Shown one piece after another: positions 7,377-18,100 of a stretch of 64,000 nt of DNA. A model generated the notes under the pieces. The model worked only from the letters and a program-made list of their open reading frames with translations. It searched no databases and was not told the origin of the DNA. The position numbers were made by a program, and so were the translations under genes. Numbering within the stretch: position 1 is the first letter of the stretch; each line of letters begins with the position of its first letter. Location: positions 274,733 to 338,732 of the forward strand of contig JAHCML010000006.1 of the NCBI GenBank assembly GCA_019192455.1. Reading direction: 5' to 3'. The DNA is from Alphaproteobacteria bacterium SS10 (GTDB lineage: Bacteria > Pseudomonadota > Alphaproteobacteria > TMED2).

Positions 7377-8324
7377 ATGGATCGCCTTATCAGCATGGAA
7401 GTCTTTGTCCAGGTGGTGGATCAAGGCAGCTTCGCTGGCGCCGCACGGCACATGAACCTGTCCCGCGCCATGGTCTCTAAACACATTCAAGCGTTGGAAG
7501 AGCGCCTGGGCGCCCGCTTGCTGAACCGCACCACCCGCCGGGTATCCCTTACCGAGATTGGCACCGCCTATTATGAGAAATGCCAAACCGTCTTAACCGA
7601 TGTGGAAGAAGCTGAGCGGGTCGTCGGTGATTTGCACCAGGCGCCGAAAGGTGTCCTCCGCCTCAACGGGCCCATGTCCTTTGGCGCGCGCCACCTATCC
7701 ACCGCACTAACCGGGTTTAAGGCTGCCTTCCCTGAGGTGTTTATCGACCTCTCTCTCAATGACCGGATCGTTGACCTGGTTGAAGAGGGTTACGACGTGG
7801 CAATCCGTATTGGTGAGCTGGCCGATAGTAGTTTGATTGCCCGTAAGCTGACCCCATGCCGCCGGGCCCTGGTCGCTGCGCCGTCTTATCTAGAGAAGCA
7901 TGGCGAGCCCAAAACCCTTCGCGAGCTGCAGAAGCATAACTGCCTCGTCTACACCCTCTCACCGAAGCTGAATGATTGGCGCTTCATCGGCCCCGATGGC
8001 ACTGGCCAATCGGCGAAGGTGACTGGCTCGCTGCAGGCCAATAACGGTGACGTGCTGCGCCAGGCCGCAATCGGTGGTCATGGCATCGTGCTGCAGCCAA
8101 CCTTCCTAATCGGTGACGACATTAACGAAGGCCGATTGGTGCCACTGCTAACCGACCACATGCCGTCGGAGATCAATATCCACTTGGTCTACCCGCACAA
8201 CCGCTACCTGACCGCCAAGGTCCGTAGCTTCATCGACTATATGGTCGAGCAGTTTAAGGGTGAGCCCTATTGGGATAAGTGGATGGCCAAGTACCCGAAC
8301 CACGCGGTGCACAAACACACCTAA
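7377..8324 (+). CDS. LysR-family transcriptional regulator
   Basis: A 315-residue LysR-type regulator. The N-terminal winged helix-turn-helix reads MDRLISMEVFVQVVDQGSFAGAARHMNLSR and ALEERLGARLLNRTTRRVSLTE; the effector domain follows from about residue 90. A GGGAGAA ribosome site precedes the ATG. It is divergent from the doxX and dioxygenase genes, its probable targets, and two dyads lie in the shared promoter region. The stop codon overlaps the rnhB start (TAATG), so translation of rnhB is probably coupled to it. The inducer cannot be predicted from sequence. Confidence 0.92.
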   Translation: MDRLISMEVFVQVVDQGSFAGAARHMNLSRAMVSKHIQALEERLGARLLNRTTRRVSLTEIGTAYYEKCQTVLTDVEEAERVVGDLHQAPKGVLRLNGPMSFGARHLSTALTGFKAAFPEVFIDLSLNDRIVDLVEEGYDVAIRIGELADSSLIARKLTPCRRALVAAPSYLEKHGEPKTLRELQKHNCLVYTLSPKLNDWRFIGPDGTGQSAKVTGSLQANNGDVLRQAAIGGHGIVLQPTFLIGDDINEGRLVPLLTDHMPSEINIHLVYPHNRYLTAKVRSFIDYMVEQFKGEPYWDKWMAKYPNHAVHKHT

Positions 8325-8929
8325 TGGCCCCCGATTACGCGTTTGAAGAGCAGGCCCGTGCCGATGGCGCCCGGGTCATTTGCGGTGTTGATGAGGTCGG
8401 GCGCGGCCCCCTCGCCGGCCCGGTTGTCGCCGCCGCCGCTATCCTGCCGCCGGACCTACCCGAGGCACTGCTTAACCGCCTTAATGATAGCAAGAAGCTT
8501 ACCGCCAAGGCCCGGGAAGATATCTTCGGGCAGCTGATCGATGTGGTGGATTACGGCGTTGGGCGCGCGGAGCCAGAAGAGATCGACCGCATCAATATCC
8601 TGCAGGCCAGCCTCACCGCCATGGTTAGGGCCATTGGTGAGTTAAGCGCAGCACCAGATTACGCCCTGGTTGATGGTAATCGTCTGCCCCGCGACCTGCC
8701 TTGTAAGGGACTACCCGTTGTGAAGGGCGATAGCCGCAGCCTTAGCATCGCCGCCGCCTCAATCATTGCCAAGGTGATCCGCGACCGTGAGATGGCGGCC
8801 CTGGCCGAGGCTCACCCCCATTATGGCTGGGAACGAAATGCCGGCTATGGAACAGCCGAGCATCGGGCGGCCATTGCGACCCACGGCCTAACGTCAGCCC
8901 ATCGCCGTAGCTTTGCGGGCTGCCGCTAG
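8324..8929 (+). CDS. rnhB: Ribonuclease HII
   Basis: Removes the RNA strand of RNA-DNA hybrids and nicks at misincorporated ribonucleotides. The 201-residue protein has the active-site segment CGVDEVGRGPLAGPV (D23, E24), DYALVDGNRLP (D117) and the C-terminal HPHYGWERNAGYGTAEH motif; length is normal for the family. The ATG overlaps the stop codon of the upstream LysR gene by one base. This start is preferred over an in-frame one at 8279 inside the LysR gene because it gives the usual N-terminus. It is followed by a hairpin that also carries two of the GANTC sites in front of ccrM. Confidence 0.95.
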   Translation: MAPDYAFEEQARADGARVICGVDEVGRGPLAGPVVAAAAILPPDLPEALLNRLNDSKKLTAKAREDIFGQLIDVVDYGVGRAEPEEIDRINILQASLTAMVRAIGELSAAPDYALVDGNRLPRDLPCKGLPVVKGDSRSLSIAAASIIAKVIRDREMAALAEAHPHYGWERNAGYGTAEHRAAIATHGLTSAHRRSFAGCR

Positions 8930-8951
8930 CTGAGCCCCCCCCCCCGGTTGT

Positions 8952-9032
8952 GACTCAAAAGACTCAGCGCCGAATCGGAAACCGAATCGGCGCTTTAAGC
9001 TTTGACGCCGGAACCAGATTGACCGAAGATTC
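8952..9032 (+). promoter_or_regulatory. Cluster of five GANTC sites upstream of ccrM
   Basis: Five copies of GANTC, the sequence methylated by CcrM, lie in 81 bases just before the ccrM gene: GACTC at 8952 and 8961, GAATC at 8972 and 8984, and GATTC at 9028. About one per 256 bases is expected by chance. In Caulobacter, methylation of GANTC sites in the ccrM leader/promoter represses its transcription, so a similar cell-cycle autoregulation is likely here. Confidence 0.65.
8967..8996 (+). terminator. Hairpin after rnhB, possible terminator
   Basis: A 12-base-pair stem with one A-A mismatch (8967-8978 with 8982-8993) and an AAA loop is followed by only three T. It could end the lysR-rnhB transcript. 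Each arm contains a GAATC sequence, so this element is also part of the methylation-site cluster upstream of ccrM. Confidence 0.4.
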
Positions 9033-9065
9033 AGCCACTTACGGGGAAGATTTTAAAGGTTTTAA

Positions 9066-10244
<1,179 letters not shown>

Positions 10245-10260
10245 AAGACCCGAGCATTAA

Positions 10261-10288
10261 GGCAGGCACTGTTCGCCTGCCGCCATTT
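10261..10288 (+). terminator. Hairpin after ccrM, probable terminator
   Basis: A perfect 7-base-pair GC-rich stem, GGCAGGC (10261-10267) and GCCTGCC (10275-10281), with a 7-base loop, is followed by GCCATTTT. The T tract is short and offset, so termination efficiency is uncertain. Confidence 0.5.
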
Positions 10289-10331
10289 TGCCATTTGCGT
10301 TCCGCAGGGCGGCAGTGCTAGGCACGGCGCC

Positions 10332-10784
10332 ATGATCTCACTTATCAGCAAAGCCACCCGGGCCACTGACCGCGCCACCGCATCTGCAAGCGCACCTGAA
10401 TCAGAGGAAACCGGCACCAAACCGTCGATGACCTATCGGCGAATGTTCCTGCGCGACATGGATCTGGAAGCCGAAATCGGCGCCTATCCTGAGGAGCGTG
10501 GCCGCACCCAACGGGTCCGTTTGAACATTGAGGCTGTGGTCGCTGACCGGATCATCACTGAAGATGATCTGGATGCCGTGGTCTCTTACGAGTTGCTGCG
10601 CGATGCCGCCCACCGCGTTGTCTCTGAGGGGCACATCAACCTAGTTGAGACCATGGCCGAGCGTATTGCCGCCCTCTCACTCAGCCACCCATCGGTTGAG
10701 AAGATCACCATCCGGATTGAGAAGCTGGATGTGTTTGATGACTGCGCAGGCGCAGGCGTCGAGATCACCCGCGAACGGGCGTAA
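10332..10784 (+). CDS. folB: Dihydroneopterin aldolase
   Basis: Catalyses the aldol cleavage of dihydroneopterin in folate synthesis. The 150-residue frame contains the family core: FLRDMDLEAEIGAYPEERGRTQRVRLN, then DLDAVVSYELLRDAAHRVV, NLVETMAERIAAL and IRIEKLDVFDDCAGAGVEITR, which holds the usual lysine. The first 32 residues are poorly conserved, and the true start may be the ATG at 10428 (MTYRRMFLR); neither start has a strong ribosome site. It lies alone between ccrM and the oppositely oriented M23 peptidase gene. Confidence 0.88.
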   Translation: MISLISKATRATDRATASASAPESEETGTKPSMTYRRMFLRDMDLEAEIGAYPEERGRTQRVRLNIEAVVADRIITEDDLDAVVSYELLRDAAHRVVSEGHINLVETMAERIAALSLSHPSVEKITIRIEKLDVFDDCAGAGVEITRERA

Positions 10785-10825
10785 TCTGCACAGAGCGCAG
10801 CACCAAGCTCTAATCAAAACACAAT

Positions 10826-11785
10826 TTAGAACGTCGCCTTATAGATCTCGCGGGTCTTCATGACCGTGTTCCCTTTAGTGGTCGCGAAGGTCATGGGAAA
10901 CGTCTTAAATCCCTCACCATTGATCAGTGGTGTTGAGACGTGAACATGAAGCATTGGCTCTTCTGTGTAGCCAGTGGCGCCAGATAAGGCGATTTCTTGC
11001 CCTGCAATAACACTGGCGCCAAACTCAACCTTATTGCTGTCCCGAAGCAGATGCCGGTAGGTGGCAACGGTGCCATCTAGATGTTGGATCCAGATGTAGT
11101 TCTCTTTTCCTCTAGCCCGATCCCGTGTGCCACCGAGGAATTGATCCATCCGCATGCCAACGACAAACCCGTCACGCATCGCCCGCACCGGGGTTCCTGC
11201 TGGCACCTGAAAATCTACGGCATGCTCTAGCATCCCCTCATGATCTTTCAGCCGGTCGGAAGCCTGCAGAACCCGGAACCCGCGCTCTGATGGTAAGGGC
11301 ATGACATAAACAGAGTTATCTGGCGTTGATGGCAAGCCACCAAACTGCGGCATCACCGAAAGGCTGGCAGTGGTGTTGCCATCAGGGCCGTCGGGAAATT
11401 CAAAAGAATACAGACGAACCAAATCGTCATCTTTGAGCTCTAGATACATTTGATCACCAGAGCCGATCAAACCGTCCTCATGAGCCTCAACAAGAAGGCC
11501 GATGGAGGCGCCGCCTGACATCTTTTGCACCAGAAACTCGACACAAACATCTGATCTGATCTCTTGGATGCAAAACATGTCACCATGACAAACTTCATCA
11601 TGGATTGTTCCCTGGTCCAAGGGCGGACAATCGGGTTCGCCCTCGCTGGTCGCAAACAGGTAAACCGAGACACTAATCCCAATTACACCAGCTAGCAGAA
11701 TAGACAGGCGTTTAAAGGCTTCCGGATACTTCTCAAAGATTGAGAGGTTTTCGACTTCGCCTAATTCGTCTTCTTCGATACCCAT
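10826..11785 (-). CDS. Membrane-anchored M23-family peptidase
   Basis: A 319-residue protein with an acidic N-terminus, one membrane segment (about residues 27-45, SILLAGVIGISVSVYLFAT) and a C-terminal LytM/M23 domain, so the catalytic part probably faces the periplasm and cuts peptidoglycan peptides. Candidate zinc ligands are H188 and D191 in EHAVDFQVPAGTPVRA and the HxH pair H280/H282 in MLHVHVS. The middle region, with several cysteines (CPP, VCHGDMFC, VCVEF), is not recognised. It lies downstream of the DUF1194 gene by nine bases and is probably in one operon with it and mutY. Confidence 0.75.
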   Translation of the reverse strand: MGIEEDELGEVENLSIFEKYPEAFKRLSILLAGVIGISVSVYLFATSEGEPDCPPLDQGTIHDEVCHGDMFCIQEIRSDVCVEFLVQKMSGGASIGLLVEAHEDGLIGSGDQMYLELKDDDLVRLYSFEFPDGPDGNTTASLSVMPQFGGLPSTPDNSVYVMPLPSERGFRVLQASDRLKDHEGMLEHAVDFQVPAGTPVRAMRDGFVVGMRMDQFLGGTRDRARGKENYIWIQHLDGTVATYRHLLRDSNKVEFGASVIAGQEIALSGATGYTEEPMLHVHVSTPLINGEGFKTFPMTFATTKGNTVMKTREIYKATF

Positions 11786-11794
11786 CGGTACCCC

Positions 11795-12547
11795 CTATTG
11801 GCGCCTGACGGAGGCATCGGCCCCATCTAACGGGGCCAATTCTGCCAGATCAGTCGACTCATTTGGCCGATACGATAGCTCGCGGATCAGTTTGCGCAGC
11901 AATGCATCAGCGTAGTCACGCTCCTGATGGGCGACCATCACAAATGGGGCGTAACCGGTAATCACAGATTTGCTGAAATACTGCGCCAACCAATCATACT
12001 CGTCGAGAATGACGAGGCCATTCACCTCTATTTCAGCCTCTTGCAGTGACGGCTTCACCGCATCTGGGCGCGGGCCAATATTGCTGAAACCGTTGGACGA
12101 GATGTCGATGATCAGGCGGGGCGCCGTGTAAGGCGCATTCAACAAATGCCGCCGCCCAGCCGCCATGGCCGAGCCAAGACCGGTCGATCCCGCCCGCTCT
12201 GTTCCCGGGATGGTGGCTATGTCAGCCGCAAGGCGCCAAGCATCCTCTGGCGTGCGCACAATCCGCCAGGGCAAGGTCAACCGGGTATCCACCGGGCTGG
12301 ACCACAGCATCACACCCACCGCAATCTCCCCCGCCGGGCCAGAGCGTAAAGCCGCCTGAACCCCCTCATCTCGGAAAGCGCTGGCATGCCCTTCAAGCTG
12401 GGTAGCTAAAACTGATTGGCTAACGCTGGCCGAGGCATCAATGGCCAGCAGCAACAAGGTATCAACGGGCCGCTTACGCTCCTGTGCCTCAGCTACAGCA
12501 AAGGGCAGAACGAAAAGCATCAGGATGGCGACGATTAGGTGCTTCAT
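11795..12547 (-). CDS. DUF1194 (VWA-like) secreted protein
   Basis: A 250-residue protein with a signal peptide (LIVAILMLFVLPFAVAEAQ) and a von Willebrand A-like fold of the DUF1194 family. The metal-ion-dependent adhesion motif DxSxS is present as DASASVS near residue 37, followed by IAVGVMLWSSP, GSTGLGSAMAAG and RLIIDISSNG. Members are common in alphaproteobacteria and have no firm function. The ATG overlaps the mutY stop by four bases (ATGA), so translation is coupled to mutY, although no functional link is obvious. Confidence 0.85.
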   Translation of the reverse strand: MKHLIVAILMLFVLPFAVAEAQERKRPVDTLLLLAIDASASVSQSVLATQLEGHASAFRDEGVQAALRSGPAGEIAVGVMLWSSPVDTRLTLPWRIVRTPEDAWRLAADIATIPGTERAGSTGLGSAMAAGRRHLLNAPYTAPRLIIDISSNGFSNIGPRPDAVKPSLQEAEIEVNGLVILDEYDWLAQYFSKSVITGYAPFVMVAHQERDYADALLRKLIRELSYRPNESTDLAELAPLDGADASVRRQ

Positions 12548-13695
12548 GAGGCAGCCTCAAACAAATCGGCGTCAGGCTCTGCCATCTTGGCCATGGCATG
12601 GCGAACCATCTTCGCCGTTACGGTGGGCAAAGCCACATCGCCAAGCTCATCGATTGAAACCCATCGCCAATCCTCCCCGTCAGGCTCGATGATCTCGCCA
12701 TGTGGAACAGCGATCCGTGCCGTAAGGTGGAAATGGGTGAAGGTATGGCCGACGCTACCGGGCAGCATGCGCCAACGTCCTTTAAGTGGCAGCTGGTTCA
12801 TCAAGGCGGGATAATCTGCATCGCGCGCGGCCACAACCGACTGCCAACCGCCGGTCGGTAACTCAAGCATCCCGCCGAGCAACCCCTTCTCCGGTCGGCG
12901 GCGCATCAGGATGCGGTCCTGCTGAACCAGCCAGAGGTGTAAGCCGACCCGTTGGGGCTTCGGTTGCTTCTTCGCTTTCCTGGGCAGGGTATGCGCAATG
13001 CATGCGGCACGCCCCTCACACTGGTCAAACCAAGGGCAACGATCACAACGGGGTTTAGCGGGAACGCAGACGGTGGCCCCTAAATCCATCATCGCCTGGG
13101 CATAATCCCCGGGGCGCTCGCGGTCATCGCCCTCGAACAAGGGAACCGATAGGGCTCTCAGCTTTGGTTTCACCGACGGCATGGGTTCGGTAATGGCATT
13201 TAGCCGCGCCACCACCCGCTCCACATTGCCATCGACAACAGTCGCTGGCCGGTCAAAGGCGATCGCCGAAACCGAGGCCGCCGTGTAGGCACCAATGCCC
13301 GGCAGGTCGCGCAGCTCTTTCTCCGTGTTTGGGAACTTGCCACCATGACGGTCAACCACCGCCACGGCGCAGGCATGTAAGTTGCGGGCGCGGGCGTAGT
13401 AGCCAAGACCAGACCATTCGGCCAACACATCATCCAAGGGCGATGCGGCCAGCATCTCAACCCGTGGCCAACGATCAAGGAAGGCATCGAAACGCGGCTT
13501 TACCGTCGCAACGGTGGTCTGCTGCAGCATGATCTCCGACAGCCAAACCCGGTAGGGGTCCGGCACCTCACCCGGCAAGGCACGCCAAGGCAGAACCCGT
13601 CGGTGCTTATCATACCAGTCGAGCAAGGCCCGGCGCGGTGGTACCACGGGGTTCAACTCAACAGTTTCGAGGTCTTTTGTCGTTTTTCGGGACAT
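12544..13695 (-). CDS. mutY: A/G-specific adenine glycosylase MutY
   Basis: Removes adenine mispaired with 8-oxoguanine. The 383-residue protein has the catalytic glutamate E54 in SEIMLQQTTVATV, the helix-hairpin-helix LPGIGAYTAA, the catalytic aspartate D155 in VVDGNVERV, and a 4Fe-4S loop with C210, C217, C220 and C226 (spacing 6-2-5, canonical). A C-terminal NUDIX-like domain (LVQQDRILMRRRPEKGLLGGMLELP) recognises 8-oxoG. It is divergent from dciA, and the mutY-dciA-dsbA-smc neighbourhood is typical of alphaproteobacteria. Confidence 0.96.
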   Translation of the reverse strand: MSRKTTKDLETVELNPVVPPRRALLDWYDKHRRVLPWRALPGEVPDPYRVWLSEIMLQQTTVATVKPRFDAFLDRWPRVEMLAASPLDDVLAEWSGLGYYARARNLHACAVAVVDRHGGKFPNTEKELRDLPGIGAYTAASVSAIAFDRPATVVDGNVERVVARLNAITEPMPSVKPKLRALSVPLFEGDDRERPGDYAQAMMDLGATVCVPAKPRCDRCPWFDQCEGRAACIAHTLPRKAKKQPKPQRVGLHLWLVQQDRILMRRRPEKGLLGGMLELPTGGWQSVVAARDADYPALMNQLPLKGRWRMLPGSVGHTFTHFHLTARIAVPHGEIIEPDGEDWRWVSIDELGDVALPTVTAKMVRHAMAKMAEPDADLFEAAS

Positions 13696-13787
13696 GGTCA
13701 GTGGTCATGAGGTGACGGGAACCTGATCACCCTTTAGGCTCTCAACCCTAATCCAGTTTTACGGCGAAACAAGGTTTAGTCAGGGCA

Positions 13788-14300
13788 ATGGGCGATAAGC
13801 CTCAAGACGGTAAAGGGACAGACCGATCCGGCATTCGACGCCGGAAGGGCAGTACCCGACGTCTGGGCGCCATTATCCCACCTATAAGCCGCAAGCTGGT
13901 TGGTCGGAAGGCCATGCGCCTGGCCGACCTCCTGGATAACTGGACCGATGTGGTGGGCGCTGAATTTGCCAAACACACAGCCCCAATCCGCCTAATCCCC
14001 GGCAAGGATGGTAAGCCGGGCACCCTGCATGTGGCGATCAGCGCGGGCTTCGCGCCCATCTGGCAGCATGCGGAACCGCAGCTTCTCGCCCGCATAAATG
14101 ACTATCTCGGACAGTCGGCCGCAATCGCCCGAGTCGCCCTGAAACACCAATCAAGACCGCCAGAATTTCGGCCAAAACGGCAAAAAGTGGGTGCGGCCGC
14201 GAAGAATGACCTCGCGGAAAAGTTATCCACTATCGAGGATGCGACCCTTCGCGACTCGTTGGAACGCCTTGGCTTGGCCATACTTTCCCGGCAAAAGTAA
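13788..14300 (+). CDS. DUF721 / DciA-like protein
   Basis: A 170-residue basic protein with a DUF721 domain (RLADLLDNWTDVVGAEFAKHTAPIRL, then LHVAISAGFAPIWQHAEPQLLARINDYLG). DciA proteins of this family help load the replicative helicase DnaB in bacteria that lack DnaC. This copy has the alphaproteobacterial arrangement: DUF721 core first and a basic tail. It sits between mutY and the DsbA-like gene. Helicase loading is an inference from the family. Confidence 0.85.
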   Translation: MGDKPQDGKGTDRSGIRRRKGSTRRLGAIIPPISRKLVGRKAMRLADLLDNWTDVVGAEFAKHTAPIRLIPGKDGKPGTLHVAISAGFAPIWQHAEPQLLARINDYLGQSAAIARVALKHQSRPPEFRPKRQKVGAAAKNDLAEKLSTIEDATLRDSLERLGLAILSRQK

Positions 14301-14416
14301 CCTCTGCTGCACCTGCGAAACTTGCTTGGATGGCTCATTTGGGCCACTGGCAATCGTTGCGTGCCACTAGATCGCTTGCCACCCTTATTAACGACTGGCC
14401 TGGAGCCTGCTTAGCC

Positions 14417-15133
14417 ATGACCCGCATGACCTGGAAACTTCTGACTCTTTCCGCGGCCCTAATGACCGCCGCCGCTATTTCTGTCGCTAGCCCGTCAACC
14501 GGCTGGGCGCAGAGTGCTGGCGATGCGATCACCGATACCGCCAACGTTAGCGTGCCCGGCGCCCCGGAAACTGCGGGTGAGCCGGTGGCAGAGCCTGGTC
14601 TCTTGGATGAGCGTGTGCTGGGCGATCCCGATGCGCCGGTGACCCTTTTTGAATATTCTTCAATGACCTGCCCGCACTGTGCCGCGTTCCACAGCGACAC
14701 CCTGCCAAAGCTGAAGCGGGATTACATTGATACCGGCAAGGTAAAGATCGTTTATCGCGACTACCCTTTTGATGGTGTCGCCCTCCGCGCCTCCATGCTG
14801 GCGCGCTGCGTGCCACCGGCCCGGTATTTCGACTTTATTGATGTGCTGTTCAAAAACCAGCAGCGCTGGGCCCGTTCCCGCAACCCAGAGGCTGCTTTGC
14901 GCACCTTTGGCCAGCTGGTCGGCCTCGATGCAGCAGCGGTTGATGCCTGCCTCGCCAATGACGAGCTTCAGGAGATGATCCTGAAAACCCAACTCGAAGC
15001 GCAAGAGCGCTTCAATGTCCGCTCCACGCCCACCTTCATTATCAACAACAACGCTGATCGTGTGATCGGCGCTGAGGATTATGAGGTGTTCCAGCGGAAG
15101 ATCGACCGGCTTCTGCCGGACGAGGCATCCTGA
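14417..15133 (+). CDS. DsbA-family thiol oxidoreductase
   Basis: A periplasmic thioredoxin-fold protein of 238 residues with a signal peptide (KLLTLSAALMTAAAISVAS) and the redox motif CPHC at residues 85-88 (SSMTCPHCAAFHSDTLPKL). Later segments YRDYPFDGVALRASMLARC and NVRSTPTFIINN, with the cis-proline in STPTF, fit the alphaproteobacterial DsbA-like group often found beside smc. It probably introduces or repairs disulfides in exported proteins. The ATG at 14417 is preferred over an upstream in-frame start at 14330 because it places the signal peptide properly. It is 23 bases before smc and likely co-transcribed. Confidence 0.9.
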   Translation: MTRMTWKLLTLSAALMTAAAISVASPSTGWAQSAGDAITDTANVSVPGAPETAGEPVAEPGLLDERVLGDPDAPVTLFEYSSMTCPHCAAFHSDTLPKLKRDYIDTGKVKIVYRDYPFDGVALRASMLARCVPPARYFDFIDVLFKNQQRWARSRNPEAALRTFGQLVGLDAAAVDACLANDELQEMILKTQLEAQERFNVRSTPTFIINNNADRVIGAEDYEVFQRKIDRLLPDEAS

Positions 15134-15156
15134 TCCGGAACTGTAATTGAGCCCAT

Positions 15157-18100
15157 ATGAAGTTTGCCAAGCTACGCCTCCATGGATTCAAAAGTTTTGT
15201 CGAGCCAACCGAACTAACGATCGAGCCGGGTCTTACCGGCGTGGTCGGGCCCAATGGTTGTGGCAAATCGAATCTCGTGGAAGCGTTGCGTTGGGTAATG
15301 GGTGAAACCTCTGCCAAGCGTATGCGTGGCGGAGAGATGGAAGATGTGATCTTCGGCGGTACCGCAAACCGTCCGGCGCGCAACGTGGCCGAGGTTGTGC
15401 TGGGCCTGGAAAACGACGGCAAGACCGCGCCGCCCCCATTCAATGATCATGAGCATCTAGACATCGCGCGGAAGATTGAGCGGGGCAACGGCTCAGACTA
15501 CCGCATTAATGGCAAGCCCGTGCGGGCCCGGGATGTGCAAATCCTGTTCGCCGATCACGGTACTGGTGCCACCTCCACCGCCCTGGTCAGCCAGGGTAAG
15601 GTCGGTGCGGTTATCAATGCAAAGCCAACCCAGCGTCGGGACATTCTAGAGGAGGCCGCCGGTATTAGTGGCCTCCACGCCCGCCGCCATGAGGCAGAGC
15701 TTCGCCTTCGCGCCGCTGAAAACAATCTGGAGCGGGTGGAAGATGTGCTGGGCACCATGGACACCCAGCTTGGCAGCTTGAAGCGCCAGGCCCGTCAGGC
15801 CGCCCGTTACCGCACTATCTCTGATCGGATCCGCCAGGCCGAGGCGCTACTGCTCCACAAGAAATGGGTGGATGCGACCGAAAGCCTAGAACGCGCGCAG
15901 AAGACGTTCGCGGCCGCTGAAACCCGTGTCCGCGAACTCCTTACCAATGTGGCGAGTGAGAGCACCGCACAGGCAGAGGCTGCAAACAAAATGCCCGGCC
16001 TGCGTGATGCTGCGGCTGAAGCAGCGGCAAAAGCCCAGCGCCTTAAGATTGAAGCAGAGCAGCTCGCCAATGAAGGTAAGCGCCTTGAGCAGCAACAGGC
16101 CGCCGCTGAACAGCGCCTGGCCCAGATCGAACAGGATCGTGGCCGTGCCGAGGCCATGCGCCGTGATGCCGATGAGGCGTTGAAACGCCTGTCATCCGAG
16201 CAAGCTGAGATTGAAAAGGCCCGGGTTGGTGAAACCGACCGTGAGGCGGAAGCCGTTAAAGCAGCGGAAGAGGCCCAAGCTAAAATCCGTGAGCTAGACG
16301 AAACCGTCGCCCGCCTAACCCGCGAGACGGCCAGCCAAGAAACCGCCCAACGGAACCTGGAGCGCCAGATTGAGCAGCTTCAGCAGCGCGCCTCTAATAT
16401 AGAGAGTGAGCGCGACCGCCTGAAGGCGATGCTGGAGAAGACGGAAGCCGAGACCGTCGATAGCGGCAAACTCTCAGGCCTGGAAAAAGATGTATCGGGC
16501 GCTGAGCAGAAGCTAGCGACCGCTGAAGCCGATCATGGCACCAGTGAAAAGGCCGTGGCCGCAGCCGATGAAGCGCTAACCGCCGCCCGCGAGGCACAAC
16601 AAGAAGCCAACAGCGTCGTTAGCCGCCTTCAGGCTGAGATCGATGCGTTACAGCACTTGCTTGCTGATGAGGTGGATGATGAGACGGGCGAGCCTGTGCT
16701 CAAGCACATCACCGTTGACAAGGGTTATGAGACAGCGCTCGCCGCTGCCCTTGGTGTTGCACTCGATGCCACATTGGATGAGGGCGCCGCCTTCTTCTGG
16801 CGCGGTGATGTTGGCCATAAGCTAGCCGTACCGAAGGGCGCCGAACCGTTATCAAAGCTAGTAAAGGCACCGGATGCCCTGACATCCGCCATTGCCGGTA
16901 TCGGCATTGTTGATGATTGGGATGCCGGTGAGAAACTCGCTGCCGAGCTGAAGCCAGGCCAGATGCTGGTCAGCAAGGATGGCGCCGCCTGGCGTTGGGA
17001 TGGCTACACCAGCCGTAAGCTTCATTCGCCCGATGCCGCCGCCAAGCTAGAACAACGCAACCGCCTCGATACCCTTCTTGCTGATCGGAAGAAGGCTGAG
17101 AAGACGGCTGATGATGCCATCTCCGCTGTCGCTGAGAAGCAAACCGTCTTGGCCCAAGCCAGAGCCACTGAACAAGCGGGACGCCAAGCGGTCCGTGACG
17201 CCTATAGCGCGGTGGGTACCGCACGTGAGGCCCTGACCCAAGCCACCCAACAGCAAGCCAAGGCCGCCGCTGAGATTGCGGGCCTGCGTGAGCGTGTGGC
17301 CAATCATGGCCGCGACCTTGATGAAGCCAAGGCGCAGCGCGAGACCGCCGCTAAAGAATTGAAGGCCATGCCCTCCCTGGATGAGGCCATCCAGGTTCTG
17401 GATGACCACCGGGAGCAGCTGGGCGATGCTCGCACCCATGGTAATGAGAAGAGCCAGAAGGTCGATCAGATCCGCCGCGAGGTGTTTGGCCGCAAGCGTC
17501 GCCTTGAGGCTATCGCCCAAGAGGTTCGAACCTGGACTGATCGGATCAACGGCGCCCAGGACCACCATAAGGACCTGGCTGAGCGTGCCACCGCCATTGG
17601 TGAGGAACTGACCCAACTTCGCAACCAGCCGCAGGACCTGGCCAGCAAAGAGCAGGCACTGCTGGATGCCCTGTCTGAGGCTGAACGCGAGGCCAAGAGC
17701 AAGGCCGATGTGTTGGTTGAGGCTGAGCGTGCCCTCGCCGATATCGATCGCCGCCTGCGTCAGGCTGAAGGTCACTCCGCTGACAGCCGTGAAGCCCGCG
17801 CCCGTGCCGAGGCTGCAGTCGAGGTTGCCCGTAACACCTGTGACAACCTCACAGCTGAAATCGCTGAGAAGTTGGAATGTAAGCCGGACGATACCCTGGC
17901 CCTCTCAGAACATAATCCTGAGAAGGACCTGCCGCCGCTCGACGACCTGATCCGTAAGGTTGAACGCCTGCGCCGGGAACGTGAGACCCTGGGTGCCGTC
18001 AACCTGCGCGCTGAGGAAGAATCAGAGACGCTGCAGATTGAAATGGATGCGCTGATTGCAGAGCGTGATGATCTGATCGCCGCGATTGGTCGCCTGCGCC

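Noticed and set aside
17047..17775. 242-residue open frame antisense to smc
   Set aside because: It lies wholly opposite a highly conserved coiled-coil region; its leucine/glycine-rich product is the expected shadow of repetitive Glu/Ala codons.
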